A stretch of DNA of 64,000 bases from Stutzerimonas stutzeri (GCA_901420285.1 CABDVE010000001.1:1116001-1180000); one strand, 5' to 3'; positions 9,940-20,253 are shown, counted from the first letter of the stretch. The notes: generated from the letters alone by a model not told the origin. Program-made: numbers and translations.

Positions 9940-11667
9940 TTACAACCGTTCAATCAATCTTCTAAAAAATCCGTTTTCTTTCGTGATTAAACTTTCGTAA
10001 TTGCCTTGCTCAATGAGTTTGCCTTCATCAATCACGCAAATTTTGTCAAATTGTTCAATGGCCGTTAAACGGTGTGTCACCATAATTAAAGTTTTATTTT
10101 CCGCGTGTTGCAAAATTAAGCGCAAAATTCGGCGTTCGGTTTCGCGATCCAATCCTTCCGTTGGCTCGTCTAACAACAAAATTGGCGCATTATTAAGTAA
10201 AATACGCGCGAGTCCCAAGCGACGCTGTTCACCGCCGGAAAGCGGACGGCCGCCGTCACCAAGCCAAAGATTCAACCCTTGTTCTTGTTCGAGCAGTTTG
10301 CCTAAACCCACTTGATTTAGCACTTCCGTCATTTTTTCGTCAGAAATTTTTTCAAGGCGAGCAAATTGTAAATTTTGACGAAGCGTGTCGCTAAACACGT
10401 GCACACGTTGAGTTAAAAAACACATTTGATTGCGTAAGGTATTTTCTGAATAAGCGGAAATCGGTTTTTCGGCTAACAATAATTCGCCCTGATTCGTGTC
10501 GTAATTACGCACTAAAAGCTGAAGCAAAGTGGATTTCCCGCTGCCGGTTTTGCCAAGAATAGCGATTTTTTGTCCTTGATGTAAATCTAATGTGAGATTT
10601 TTTAAGACGGGATCTTCTTGCTCCGGGTAAGCAAAACTTAAATCTTTCGCTGAAATTAAGTTTACTTTTTCTTCAAATTTGGCATTGTCGTTAAATTCGA
10701 CCAAGGGTTTTTGCTCAACAATCTCGGTTACACGATTTGCAGCCGCAATTACTTGACCAATATGCAAAAAAGCAGCGCCTAAGGGCATAATGATTTCAAC
10801 GGCGGCTAATGCGGCGAAAGTGAAAAGGGCAATAAATGCCATGCGATATTCATCGTCACCAAAATCCGCTTGTGAACTAAACCACAGCATTCCACAGACC
10901 AATAAACCATTTAAGAACATCACAAGTGCGGTAGAAAACCCGCTTAGTTTTGCTTCTTTGTCTTGATCGGCTTGCCAATTTTTCTCTATTGTAACCATTT
11001 TTGCTTTTAACCGATCTTCTGCATTGAACAGCAAAAGTTCAGCTTGTGCTTGGATGAATTCTAAAAATTGTGTGCGGTAAGCGGCGCGTGTCTGAATTAA
11101 ACGTTCGCCGAATTGTTGTCCTAAATGATAAAAAATCGTTGGAATGGCAATAAGCAATAGCAATAAAAAGGCGCCCAAACCCAATGCGAGCGGAGCATTA
11201 ATAAAACTTAAACCGATGGTCATTGCCGTAATCACAAAAACAGCACTGAAGAAGGGCGCAAGTAAGCGTAAATAAAGGCTGTCTAGCGTGTCCACATCAG
11301 AAACCAAGCGGTTTAATAGATCGCTGTTGCGATAACGGTTTAATACGGCCGGGCTAAGCGGAATGATTTTACTGAACACTTGCACGCGCAACTTGGCCAA
11401 AATGCGAAATGTCGCATCATGGGTAACCAGTTTTTCGAAATAACGCGCAACGGTGCGTCCGATTGCCAAACCGCGCACGCTGGCAGACGGATAGAAAAAG
11501 TTAAACAAAGTGCCGAGTCCGGCAATTGCGGTTGCCGCCAGGAACCAGCCTGAAACTGTGAGCAAAGCCATACTGGAACCAAGCCCGAGTATCATCAGTA
11601 GCAATCCTAAAATCAGCGATAATTTAGCGAATCTAAATAAACGTATAAAAGGCAGTAGGGCGCGCAT
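9940..11667 (-). CDS. cydC: Heterodimeric ABC exporter CydDC, subunit CydC
   Basis: A 575-aa half-transporter with an N-terminal six-helix membrane domain and a C-terminal ATPase: Walker A LGKTGSGKST, signature LSGGEQRRLGLARILL, Walker B ILLLDEPTEGLD. With CydD it exports thiols (cysteine, glutathione) to the periplasm and is needed for assembly of cytochrome bd oxidase. Its start overlaps the CydD stop by one base, so the pair is translationally coupled. The order trxB-cydD-cydC is the same as in E. coli. Confidence 0.95.
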   Translation of the reverse strand: MRALLPFIRLFRFAKLSLILGLLLMILGLGSSMALLTVSGWFLAATAIAGLGTLFNFFYPSASVRGLAIGRTVARYFEKLVTHDATFRILAKLRVQVFSKIIPLSPAVLNRYRNSDLLNRLVSDVDTLDSLYLRLLAPFFSAVFVITAMTIGLSFINAPLALGLGAFLLLLLIAIPTIFYHLGQQFGERLIQTRAAYRTQFLEFIQAQAELLLFNAEDRLKAKMVTIEKNWQADQDKEAKLSGFSTALVMFLNGLLVCGMLWFSSQADFGDDEYRMAFIALFTFAALAAVEIIMPLGAAFLHIGQVIAAANRVTEIVEQKPLVEFNDNAKFEEKVNLISAKDLSFAYPEQEDPVLKNLTLDLHQGQKIAILGKTGSGKSTLLQLLVRNYDTNQGELLLAEKPISAYSENTLRNQMCFLTQRVHVFSDTLRQNLQFARLEKISDEKMTEVLNQVGLGKLLEQEQGLNLWLGDGGRPLSGGEQRRLGLARILLNNAPILLLDEPTEGLDRETERRILRLILQHAENKTLIMVTHRLTAIEQFDKICVIDEGKLIEQGNYESLITKENGFFRRLIERL

Positions 11668-13439
11668 TATTGAATATCCTGTTGTCGTTGTGCTAAAAGT
11701 TCGGCGAAAAAGCCTTCGTTTCGTAGGGTTGCAAAATCGCCTTGTTGCACGATTTCACCGTTTTGCATTACAAAAATTTGATCGCATTGTTTTAAATCTT
11801 CAATGCGGTGCGTAATCATGAGTGTAGTTTGACGACGACTCATTTCATTGAGCGCCTGAAGCACAAGATTTTCCGATTGTGCATCAAGGCTTGCTGTTGG
11901 TTCATCCAAAAGCAGCAAATCCCCCTTGCGAAGTAACGCGCGTGCGATGGCAAGGCGTTGCGCTTGCCCTACGGAAACGCCCAATCCGCCGTCTTTAATT
12001 TTATACTCCAAGCCTAATTTATCGATGAAATCTTTAGCTTGCGAACGGGCTAAAGCGCGCTCAATTTCTTCATCGTTCGCTTGAATATTGCCAAGCAACA
12101 GATTTTCTTTAATTGTGCCTTGTAACAACAACGGATTTTGTCCTACCCAAGCAATGTGTTTGCGCCAGTCGGCGAGATTGCTTTCATGTAATTCTTGCCC
12201 ATTGATTTTGAGTGAACCTTCGTAAGCTAAAAAGCCTAAAATCGCATTCATTAAAGAGCTTTTGCCGGCACCGCTTTGACCGACTAACGCTACATTCTGA
12301 TTCGCAGCAATATGAAAGGTTAATGGTTTAGTCAATGCGGTGCCGTGCGAGGAAAGCACGACCAAATTTTCTGCTGAAATTTCTATTGTGCGTTCTGACG
12401 CGGTTTTGATAGGAATTGTTTTTTCATTTTGTCGAACGGTTAAATAGTCCGCTTCCAAGAAATCCACGATAGCATCTGCCGCACCAATACCGGCTGCGCG
12501 GTCGTGATAGTAAGTGCCGAGATCGCGCAGTGGCTGGTAAAATTCGGGTGCGAGAATTAAGCAGAAAAAACCGCTAAATAGAGTAAGTGGCGCACCGTAG
12601 CTGCCGAAATCCAACTGTCCCAAATAGCTAAAGCCAAAATACACCGCCATCAGAGCAATAGAAACGGATGTGAAAAATTCCAATACGGCGGAAGATAGAA
12701 AGGCCAGTTTTAACACGTCCATGGTGGTTTTGCGAAAATCTTCCGTGCTGTTTTCGATATGTTGGGTTTGTTCGGCGGTGCGGTTAAAAAGACGCAAGGT
12801 TTCAAGCCCGCGTAAGCGATCTAAAAATTGCGCGCTCAACCGAGCTAATGTATCCATATTTTTTTGGCTGCTGTCCGCCGCTGCAATGCCCACCAGAATC
12901 ATAAAAATAGGCACAAGCGGAGCAGTGATCATTAAAATCAAACCGGCCGCCCAGTTTAACGGAAATACCGCAATTAAAATGACTATCGGTACAATGGCGG
13001 AAAGGCTTTGTTGAGGTAGAAAACGGGCATAGAAATTATGCAAGTTTTCAACTTGTTCCAGCATGATACTAGCCCAACTGCCCGCCGGTTTTTGATTAAT
13101 CGTCGCCGGGCCGACAAGGTGAATTTTGTCGAGAATTTTTTGCCGAATATGACTACGTAATTTACGACCGCATTTGAAGCCGATTTTTTCCCGCGCCCAT
13201 AAAATCACCGCACGTAAAGCAAAGCCGGCAATTAACCCAAGAAAATAAGGAATGAGTTCATTACGCGGTACATTTTGCATAATCAGCTTATCAAGTAGCG
13301 TAGCCAGAAAATAGGTTTGTGCTACTAAAATCAGCGCGGAAAGCGTGGCAAGGGCGATATTCGCGCCCATGAGTTTTTTGATGGGTTTTTGTTGAGCACG
13401 AAGCCATTTTTGTAAGTATTTTTGGCGAAGTTTGTTCAT
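11667..13439 (-). CDS. cydD: Heterodimeric ABC exporter CydDC, subunit CydD
   Basis: A 590-aa half-transporter with the exporter membrane domain followed by an ATPase: Walker A VGQSGAGKSS, signature VSVGQAQRLAIARALL, Walker B LLLLDEPTASLD. It pairs with CydC, whose gene follows directly. A variant of the window-wide repeat (CAATGCGGTGCC) lies inside the gene near 12334. trxB is 106 bases upstream on the same strand, and the hairpin between them (see trxB) suggests CydDC may be partly uncoupled from it. Confidence 0.95.
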   Translation of the reverse strand: MNKLRQKYLQKWLRAQQKPIKKLMGANIALATLSALILVAQTYFLATLLDKLIMQNVPRNELIPYFLGLIAGFALRAVILWAREKIGFKCGRKLRSHIRQKILDKIHLVGPATINQKPAGSWASIMLEQVENLHNFYARFLPQQSLSAIVPIVILIAVFPLNWAAGLILMITAPLVPIFMILVGIAAADSSQKNMDTLARLSAQFLDRLRGLETLRLFNRTAEQTQHIENSTEDFRKTTMDVLKLAFLSSAVLEFFTSVSIALMAVYFGFSYLGQLDFGSYGAPLTLFSGFFCLILAPEFYQPLRDLGTYYHDRAAGIGAADAIVDFLEADYLTVRQNEKTIPIKTASERTIEISAENLVVLSSHGTALTKPLTFHIAANQNVALVGQSGAGKSSLMNAILGFLAYEGSLKINGQELHESNLADWRKHIAWVGQNPLLLQGTIKENLLLGNIQANDEEIERALARSQAKDFIDKLGLEYKIKDGGLGVSVGQAQRLAIARALLRKGDLLLLDEPTASLDAQSENLVLQALNEMSRRQTTLMITHRIEDLKQCDQIFVMQNGEIVQQGDFATLRNEGFFAELLAQRQQDIQ

Positions 13440-13545
13440 GGGTTTTACTATTATAGGATTGGCGAGTATGTGAATTTGAAAAATCTACACACAAGAAATG
13501 GATAACAGGTGCATGAAACGTTGTTTCATACACCCTAGATTTTAA

Positions 13546-14526
<981 letters not shown>

Positions 14527-14599
14527 TTAAATCTTCGGGCTCTTCATTGTGGTATGTCGAGCGCGTCTCAGAAAGGCGAATAGAATGAACTGCTGAATT

Positions 14600-14703
14600 A
14601 GCACCGCATTGAAACTGTTTGAAAATTGAAATCGTTTGGCGGCGCGTTTGATTGCTATTTTGCGCTTGACTAAAATGACATCACGAATCAGCACCGCATT
14701 GAA
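14600..14703. repeat. Two direct copies of the CAATGCGGTGCT element in the trxB-cnoX gap
   Basis: AGCACCGCATTGAA occurs at 14600-14613 and again at 14690-14703, in the same orientation, within the 277-base gap between cnoX and trxB. I see no other gene in the gap. Both copies are members of the repeat family described in the findings. Confidence 0.8.
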
Positions 14704-14776
14704 TTCCCGCCCTTTGTTTTTTGATACTCTCGACCCAAACGGAGCGAAAGCGAGGGGCGGATTATAAGCTTTTCTA

Positions 14777-15634
14777 TTAATACAACAGTGAATAAAGCAA
14801 TCGACGAAATTTATTCGTCAGCGGATCGCTGTTTCCCATGGCGCTTAAAATGGCTAAAAATTGTTGTTTCACTTCTCCGTTCAGGACGTTTAAATCGGTT
14901 TTTAAAATACTGAACAGTAGTGTCAACGCTTCTTCGTTTCTGCCTGCTTGGTGCAATTGTACGGCAAGTTTAACGGCGATTTCGGGCGTCGGATTATTGG
15001 CGTAATCCGTTTGCAATTGTTGAATTTCGGGCGTATCGGCTGCTTGAATCAGTAATTCAATTTGCGCCTGCAAACCTTGCCAGCGACTGTCGCGATCTTG
15101 TAATGGAATTTGGTTCAAAATTTCTTGTGCCGGCTCGGTTTTCTTCATGGCGATATAGGTTTCGGCATAGAGCAGCGCCGCATCGCTATTTTTTTTATTG
15201 GACAATTCCCAAGCGTCTTTTAACAGTGGCAATGCCGCATCGTAGTTTTCTACCTGCAAGAAATCCAAGGCTTGTTGGAATTTTAATTCTTCTTCTTTCG
15301 GCAAAATTGTGCTTAAACGCTGAATTAATGTTGCTTCATCAAGTATTCCCGGAAAGGCGTCTAAGGCTTGCGCTTCTTTGAATAAATAGGTGGTTGGTAA
15401 CGCTTGAATACGGAATTGCGCGGCAAGCATTGATTCTGTTTCACAGTTTACTTTACCCAAAATAAATTGGCCTTGATATTGCTCAGCCAGCCGTTCCAAC
15501 AGACTTAAAAATTCTGTTGAAGACTGATGGCTCGGCGCATAGAAGTTAAGCACTAGCGCTTTTTCAAGGGATTGTTGCAGAACCTCGGTGAGATTTTGTT
15601 CGTTAATATCAATGATAAAAGAAAAATCAGCCAT
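14777..15634 (-). CDS. cnoX: Thioredoxin-like co-chaperone CnoX (YbbN)
   Basis: A 285-aa protein with an N-terminal thioredoxin fold and C-terminal TPR-like helices, as in E. coli YbbN/CnoX, a redox-linked holdase that cooperates with GroEL and DnaK. At the usual active site the sequence is APSHQSS, with no CxxC, so it cannot act as an ordinary thioredoxin; YbbN proteins often lack one of the cysteines. The TPR part is rich in ALPLLKDAWELS-type helices. It is a single gene with its own upstream space. Confidence 0.88.
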   Translation of the reverse strand: MADFSFIIDINEQNLTEVLQQSLEKALVLNFYAPSHQSSTEFLSLLERLAEQYQGQFILGKVNCETESMLAAQFRIQALPTTYLFKEAQALDAFPGILDEATLIQRLSTILPKEEELKFQQALDFLQVENYDAALPLLKDAWELSNKKNSDAALLYAETYIAMKKTEPAQEILNQIPLQDRDSRWQGLQAQIELLIQAADTPEIQQLQTDYANNPTPEIAVKLAVQLHQAGRNEEALTLLFSILKTDLNVLNGEVKQQFLAILSAMGNSDPLTNKFRRLLYSLLY

Positions 15635-15723
15635 GTTTTATCCTTACGGCAAAAATAATGGCTGATTTTAGCAAAGTGTGGTCGATTTTAGAAATGGTTT
15701 AAGGTCGACAGCACATTCAAGGA

Positions 15724-17073
15724 TTAAAGAATCACACTACCGATTAACGCGATAATAAAGCCCACTACACCGATAGAGGTTTCAAGAACGGTCCAAGTTT
15801 TTAATGTGGTTTTAGTGTCCATTTCAAGAAAGCGACTCATTAACCAGAAACCTGAGTCATTTACATGAGAAAGCACGGTAGCACCTGATGCAATCGCAAT
15901 GACGATAAAGCAAAGGTCAAATTGGCTTAAATCGGTCGCTGCGGCAACAGTCGGTGAAATTAAGGCGGCGGCAGTTGTTAATGCAACGGTGGCAGAGCCT
16001 TGCGCTACGCGCATCACCATGGCAATAACAAAGGCGGCAACAATAATTGGCATTCCGGTATCAGACAGCATGGTAGAGAGTACGTCGCCGATACCGCTGG
16101 CGCGTAATACACCGCCGAACATTCCGCCAGCACCGGTCACTAACACGATGGAGCAAATTGGACCTAAGGCGTTATCGCAGATTTTTTCGATTTGTTCATA
16201 GCTACGTTGATCTTTTAATAACAAAATCGCTACGATTAAGGTAATTAATAGTGCAATTGGCGTTTTACCGATTAAACGTAAGACTTCCACCCAAGTTTGC
16301 GAACCGTCGATCACTTTCGCCACGCTTAATGTGTTTAAGCCGGTGTCGAATAAAATTAAGATAATTGGTAACAACAAAACGGTGATTACGCGCGCGAAAC
16401 TCGGCGGATTCTGTACGGAGGTTTCGCTAATGGCAACCGCATTCAAGAAGGCTTTCGGTAAATCGACATGGATTTTCTTACTGATGTATGTACTAAATAA
16501 ATAGGTACCGATATACCAAGTGGGAATTGCGCAAATTAAACCGACCACGACCAACAACCCCATATTTACGCCGAGCAAATCGCCGGACGCCACCGGGCCC
16601 GGATGCGGTGGTAAAAAGGCATGCATCACGGCAAATGCACCGGCCACCGGGAAGGCATAACGTAATACAGAACCGCCGAAGCGTTTCGCTACGCTGAACA
16701 CGATCGGTAACATCACTACAAGACCGGCATCAAAGAAAATCGGGAAACCAAAAAGTAACGCCGCCACGCCTAATGCGAAGGGGGCTTTTTGTTCGCCGAA
16801 TTTGTTGATTAAGGTATCCGCCAGCACTTTAGCGCCACCGGTGATTTCCAGCAAACGCCCGATCATCGCACCTAAGCCCACTAATAAGGCGACAGCGGCC
16901 AATGTATTACCAAAACCGCCGAGCAATGTCGGCAGAATTTTTTCCACCGGAATGCCGGCGGCAAGCGCCGTGAGTAAGCTCACGATAATTAATGCCACAA
17001 AAGCGTGGACTTTGAATTTAATGATAAGTAAAAGCAGCAATAAAATTGCGGCAATCATAATGGCAATAAGCAT
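15724..17073 (-). CDS. GntP-family gluconate permease
   Basis: A 449-aa membrane protein with about 12-14 hydrophobic helices, of the gluconate:H+ symporter family (GntP/GntT/GntU). Typical motifs are FGFPIFFDAGLVVMLP and FLPPHPGPVA. The start at 17073 is preceded by AAGGGG. It is divergent from gluconokinase across a 227-base region with GntR-type operators and two CRP sites. This strongly supports gluconate, or a close sugar acid, as substrate. I cannot tell which paralogue (gntP, gntT or gntU) it is. Confidence 0.92.
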   Translation of the reverse strand: MLIAIMIAAILLLLLLIIKFKVHAFVALIIVSLLTALAAGIPVEKILPTLLGGFGNTLAAVALLVGLGAMIGRLLEITGGAKVLADTLINKFGEQKAPFALGVAALLFGFPIFFDAGLVVMLPIVFSVAKRFGGSVLRYAFPVAGAFAVMHAFLPPHPGPVASGDLLGVNMGLLVVVGLICAIPTWYIGTYLFSTYISKKIHVDLPKAFLNAVAISETSVQNPPSFARVITVLLLPIILILFDTGLNTLSVAKVIDGSQTWVEVLRLIGKTPIALLITLIVAILLLKDQRSYEQIEKICDNALGPICSIVLVTGAGGMFGGVLRASGIGDVLSTMLSDTGMPIIVAAFVIAMVMRVAQGSATVALTTAAALISPTVAAATDLSQFDLCFIVIAIASGATVLSHVNDSGFWLMSRFLEMDTKTTLKTWTVLETSIGVVGFIIALIGSVIL

Positions 17074-17091
17074 AGGAAATCCCCTTGTTGA

Positions 17092-17108
17092 ATTGTTACG
17101 GGTAACAT
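17092..17108. promoter_or_regulatory. GntR-type operator next to the permease start
   Basis: The palindrome TGTTACGGGTAACA (17094-17107, flanked by AT) lies 20 bases upstream of the permease start codon. It resembles the E. coli GntR operator (ATGTTACCGGTAACAT). Binding here would block initiation of the permease transcript. Confidence 0.75.
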
Positions 17109-17149
17109 ACTCTTAATTCTTAGCTTGGTAAACGATTGCTTATTAAAAT

Positions 17150-17165
17150 TGTGAGCTTGTTCACA
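17150..17165. promoter_or_regulatory. CRP site 1 in gluconate divergent region
   Basis: TGTGAGCTTGTTCACA has both half-sites (TGTGA and TCACA) perfect with the canonical 6-base spacer. It lies about 85 bases upstream of the permease start codon, suited to activating that promoter. Confidence 0.75.
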
Positions 17166-17213
17166 TTATTTTTACTCTCAAAAGTCGATTGATTTTTATA
17201 GAAAATTTATTTT

Positions 17214-17229
17214 TGTGAGTATGATCACA
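17214..17229. promoter_or_regulatory. CRP site 2 in gluconate divergent region
   Basis: TGTGAGTATGATCACA has both half-sites perfect with a 6-base spacer. It lies about 85 bases upstream of the gntK start codon, mirroring site 1. Confidence 0.75.
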
Positions 17230-17236
17230 AAATAAA

Positions 17237-17252
17237 ATGTTACCAGTAACAT
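17237..17252. promoter_or_regulatory. GntR-type operator upstream of gntK
   Basis: ATGTTACCAGTAACAT is a near-perfect palindrome and differs from the E. coli GntR operator at one central base. It lies about 50 bases upstream of the gntK start, beside CRP site 2. This implies repression by the LacI-family protein encoded at 18070-19065. Confidence 0.8.
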
Positions 17253-17300
17253 TTTGATGTGAATTCCGGTATGGTAATGAAAACAATGAAGGAGTATCCG

Positions 17301-17828
17301 ATGAGTGAACATGAGCAACAAGGCAAAAGTTTTATTTTAATGGGCGTTTCCAGTACCGGGAAAACTTCCGTAGGAACGGAAGTCGCGCATCGTTTGGGAA
17401 TAAAATTAATCGACGGCGACGATTTGCATCCGCGCGCCAATATTATCAAAATGGGCGAAGGGCATCCGCTTAATGACGGTGATCGCGCGCCTTGGTTAGA
17501 GCGTATTCGCGATGCAGCCTTTAGTTTGGAACGTAAAAGCGAAGTGGGGATTATCGTGTGTTCGGCGTTAAAGAAAAAGTATCGCGATTTGATTCGCGAC
17601 GGCAATGAAAGCGTCAAGTTTTTGTTTTTGGAAGGTTCTTTTGATTTGGTGCTTGAGCGTATGAAACGACGCAAAGGGCATTATATGAAAACGGAAATGC
17701 TGAAAAGTCAATTTGATACTTTAGAAGTGCCGGGTGCAGACGAACCTGATGTGATTCATATTGATATTGATGGCAGTTTTGACGAAGTCGTGGAACGTTG
17801 CATTAATGCCTTGAAGCCGTTGATTTAA
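17301..17828 (+). CDS. gntK: Gluconokinase
   Basis: A 175-aa P-loop kinase that phosphorylates gluconate to 6-phosphogluconate for the pentose-phosphate or Entner-Doudoroff routes. Walker A is GVSSTGKTS (~15-23), followed by DGDDLHP and GHPLNDGDRAPWL, hallmarks of GntK. The ATG at 17301 follows AAGGAG; an upstream in-frame start at 17259 would add a tail unlike the family. It is divergent from the permease, with the regulator downstream on the other strand. Confidence 0.96.
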   Translation: MSEHEQQGKSFILMGVSSTGKTSVGTEVAHRLGIKLIDGDDLHPRANIIKMGEGHPLNDGDRAPWLERIRDAAFSLERKSEVGIIVCSALKKKYRDLIRDGNESVKFLFLEGSFDLVLERMKRRKGHYMKTEMLKSQFDTLEVPGADEPDVIHIDIDGSFDEVVERCINALKPLI

Positions 17829-17836
17829 TTTTGACT

Positions 17837-18028
17837 GCTGATTCGGCACTTCAATGCGGTGCTGATTCGGCAGTTCAATGCGGTGCTGATTCGGCAGTTC
17901 AATGCGGTGCTAGTCTGGCATTTCAATGCGGTGCTAATTCGGCACTTTAATGCGGTGCTAATTCAGCACTTCAATGCGGTGCTGATTTGGCACTTCAATG
18001 CGGTGCTAATTCGGCACTTCAATGTAAC
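17837..18028. repeat. 24-bp tandem repeat built from the CAATGCGGTGCT element
   Basis: Eight consecutive, imperfect 24-base units (GCTGATTCGGCA then CTTCAATGCGGT) fill the gap between gntK and gntR. Seven carry (C/T)AATGCGGTGCT; the last decays to CAATGTAACC. Units differ at a few sites (GATTC/AATTC/GTCTG, CACTT/CAGTT/CATTT). Because the unit is eight codons it leaves an open frame on the plus strand, which I do not regard as a gene. Confidence 0.9.
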
Positions 18029-18052
18029 CTTTCCTTGGTCGTTGCTCTGCAT

Positions 18053-18080
18053 AAAAAGCCTGTGCAATATTACAGGCTTT
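18053..18080 (-). terminator. Rho-independent terminator of gntR
   Basis: AAAGCCTGT (18055-18063) pairs with ACAGGCTTT (18072-18080). On the minus strand the stem is followed by a run of T. The stem overlaps the last codons of gntR (stop at 18070). Confidence 0.75.
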
Positions 18081-19065
18081 CGCCTAAATGAATTTTAAAT
18101 CCTAAATCAATCATTTCTTCTTTTAATGGTTCGCCGTTTAAGCGCGCGATTAATTCTTGTGCCGCCCGTTTGCCGATGCCCAAACGTGGTGTAATCACCG
18201 TGCCGAGCTGCGGCGTGACGGAAAAACCGACATCGTGTCCGTGGAATCCGGCAATGGCGATTTGCGTCGGCACCGCAATACCGAGGCGCTGACATTCAAA
18301 TAGCGCACCAATAGCCAGATCGTCGTTGGTGCAAAAAATGCCGTCGGTTTGCGGCCGTTTGGTTAAAATTTCACGCAATTGTTTGCCGCCCAAGGTGAAT
18401 GACGAGGCTTCTTCAGTAATTAGGCTATAAGGTTCCAGTCCGTATTTTTTCATGGCTTGTTCGTAGCCTTGCATTTTGAGTTGGGTGCGTTTATCCATGC
18501 GCGCAGTGAAATACACGATATTTTTATGTCCGCGCGAAATCATCGTTTCCACTATTGATTGCGCCGCCGCCACATTATCGAAACCGATCACTTGTTGAAT
18601 GCCCGCTTGGCTACTGTCCATAATTTCGATCACCGGAATGTTTGCCACTTCAATCATTTTTAGCGTGCGCAACGAATGGTAATTTTCCGACAAGATCAGC
18701 CCGTCCACATTATAGGAAAGCAGGCTTTCGATGCGGTCCTCTTCCTTTTTGACGCTATAACCGTAGTGCGCCAGCATGGTCTGATAACCCGCTTCGTCGG
18801 CGATCAGTTCAATGCCTTTCAACACGTCGGCAAAAACGTGATTGGTGAGCGATGGCAACAGTACGCCGATGGCTTTGCTTTTCGCGTTGGATAATATTTC
18901 CGGTGCGCGATTGGGTATATAACCGAAGCGCTCGATAGCCGCAGCAATGCGGTGCCGGGTTTCTTGTGCGACGGCATTCGGATTGCGCAAATAGCGGCTG
19001 ACTGTCATTTTGGTGATGCCGAGATGTTTGGCGATGTCTTGCAAAGTCGGGCGTTTGTGTTTCAT
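18070..19065 (-). CDS. gntR: LacI-family gluconate repressor
   Basis: A 331-aa regulator. An N-terminal LacI-type helix-turn-helix (LQDIAKHLGITKMTVSRYL) is followed by a periplasmic-binding-protein-like sensor domain (GVLLPSLTNHVFADVL, NDDLAIGALFECQ, IAIAGFHGHD). Start chosen at the ATG at 19065 (MKHKRPTLQDIAK); a TTG at 19080 would add five residues. Position beside gntK and the permease, and GntR-type palindromes between those two genes, indicate that it represses them until gluconate binds. Confidence 0.92.
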   Translation of the reverse strand: MKHKRPTLQDIAKHLGITKMTVSRYLRNPNAVAQETRHRIAAAIERFGYIPNRAPEILSNAKSKAIGVLLPSLTNHVFADVLKGIELIADEAGYQTMLAHYGYSVKKEEDRIESLLSYNVDGLILSENYHSLRTLKMIEVANIPVIEIMDSSQAGIQQVIGFDNVAAAQSIVETMISRGHKNIVYFTARMDKRTQLKMQGYEQAMKKYGLEPYSLITEEASSFTLGGKQLREILTKRPQTDGIFCTNDDLAIGALFECQRLGIAVPTQIAIAGFHGHDVGFSVTPQLGTVITPRLGIGKRAAQELIARLNGEPLKEEMIDLGFKIHLGESL

Positions 19066-19195
19066 TGTTACAATAAGCAAAAATCGGTAAATTAAAATTT
19101 TCGTGGCAGTATAGCAAAAAAGTTTGATTTTTTGACCGCACTTTCATCGCAAAAAAGGTATAATTCGCCATCCATTTATCACAAGGAATGCAGTA

Positions 19196-20239
19196 ATGAC
19201 GGACGAAATTCGTTTAACTCAGTACAGCCATGGCGCAGGTTGAGGCTGTAAAATTTCGCCTAAGGTATTAGGGACAATTTTACAAACGCAACTTGAAAAT
19301 TTTGTCGATCCGAATTTATTGGTCGGTAATGACACAGCAGATGACGCGGCGGTTTACGATTTGGGCAACGGTAGCGCGATTATCAGTACTACGGATTTCT
19401 TTATGCCGATTGTGGACGACCCTTTTGATTTCGGACGCATCGCGGCAACCAATGCCATTAGCGATATTTTTGCAATGGGCGGTAAGCCGATTATGGCAAT
19501 TGCGATTTTAGGTTTTCCGATTAATCAATTACCGGCGGAAATCGCACAAAAAATCGTCGATGGCGGACGTTTTGCTTGTCATCAAGCGGGCATTTCTCTT
19601 GCCGGTGGGCATTCTATTGATGCGCCGGAACCAATTTTCGGCTTGGCAGTAACGGGCGTGATCAATACGGAAAAAGTCAAACGTAATGCGTCGGCACAAG
19701 TCGGTTGTAAGCTTTATTTAACCAAACCGCTTGGTATCGGCGTGCTGACTACCGCGGAGAAAAAAGGCAAGCTAAAAGCCGAACATCAAGGTTTAGCAAC
19801 AAAAATGATGTGCCGGATGAATAGCATCGGTAGCCGATTTTCTGAAGTGGACGGCGTGACAGCAATGACGGATGTGACGGGGTTCGGTTTGCTTGGACAT
19901 TTGATTGAAGTCTGCGAAGGTGCGAATCTCAATGCGGTGCTATTTTTCGATCGCATTCATACGTTGGATGGCGTGCCGGAATATATTGCAGAAGGCTGCG
20001 TGCCGGGCGGTACGACGCGTAACTTTGACAGTTACGGAGATAAAGTCGGCGCTTTAACGGATTATCAAAAAGCGGTGTTGTGCGATCCGCAAACCTCAGG
20101 CGGTTTGCTGGTGGCGGTGAAACCGGAAAGTGAGCGACAAATTCTTGATATTGCACAGCAAGAGGGAATTGAGATTTATGAAATCGGCAAGCTGATCGCG
20201 CGTAAGCCAGAAGAACGAATCTTGGTGGAAATCCGTTAA
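19196..20239 (+). CDS. selD: Selenophosphate synthetase (selenocysteine-containing)
   Basis: A 347-aa enzyme that makes selenophosphate from selenide and ATP, the selenium donor for selenocysteine and selenouridine synthesis. The real start is the ATG at 19196 ([15 protein letters not shown]). Codon 16 is TGA at 19241-19243, read as selenocysteine in the active-site motif G-U-GCK, where E. coli SelD has cysteine. A SECIS-like hairpin follows. Later motifs are [26 protein letters not shown] and [13 protein letters not shown] gene caller that treats TGA as a stop would wrongly start it downstream (about 19319). One copy of the repeat element is in frame at 19930 (encoding NAVL). Confidence 0.95.
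19241..19283 (+). promoter_or_regulatory. SECIS element for selenocysteine insertion in selD
   Basis: Directly after the TGA, GTAAAATT (19248-19255) pairs perfectly with AATTTTAC (19276-19283), and an inner CCTAA (19259-19263) pairs with TTAGG (19268-19272). The apical loop GGTA contains the GGU typical of bacterial SECIS loops recognised by SelB. Confidence 0.75.
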
Positions 20240-20253
20240 AACAATGAGAACGT

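Noticed and set aside
17859-18098. 79-codon open frame with FNAVLIR-type repeats
   Set aside because: It is only the 24-bp tandem repeat read in one frame (24 bases equal eight codons).
19319-20239. selD starting at 19319
   Set aside because: The conserved N-terminus and active site lie upstream, read through the TGA as selenocysteine.
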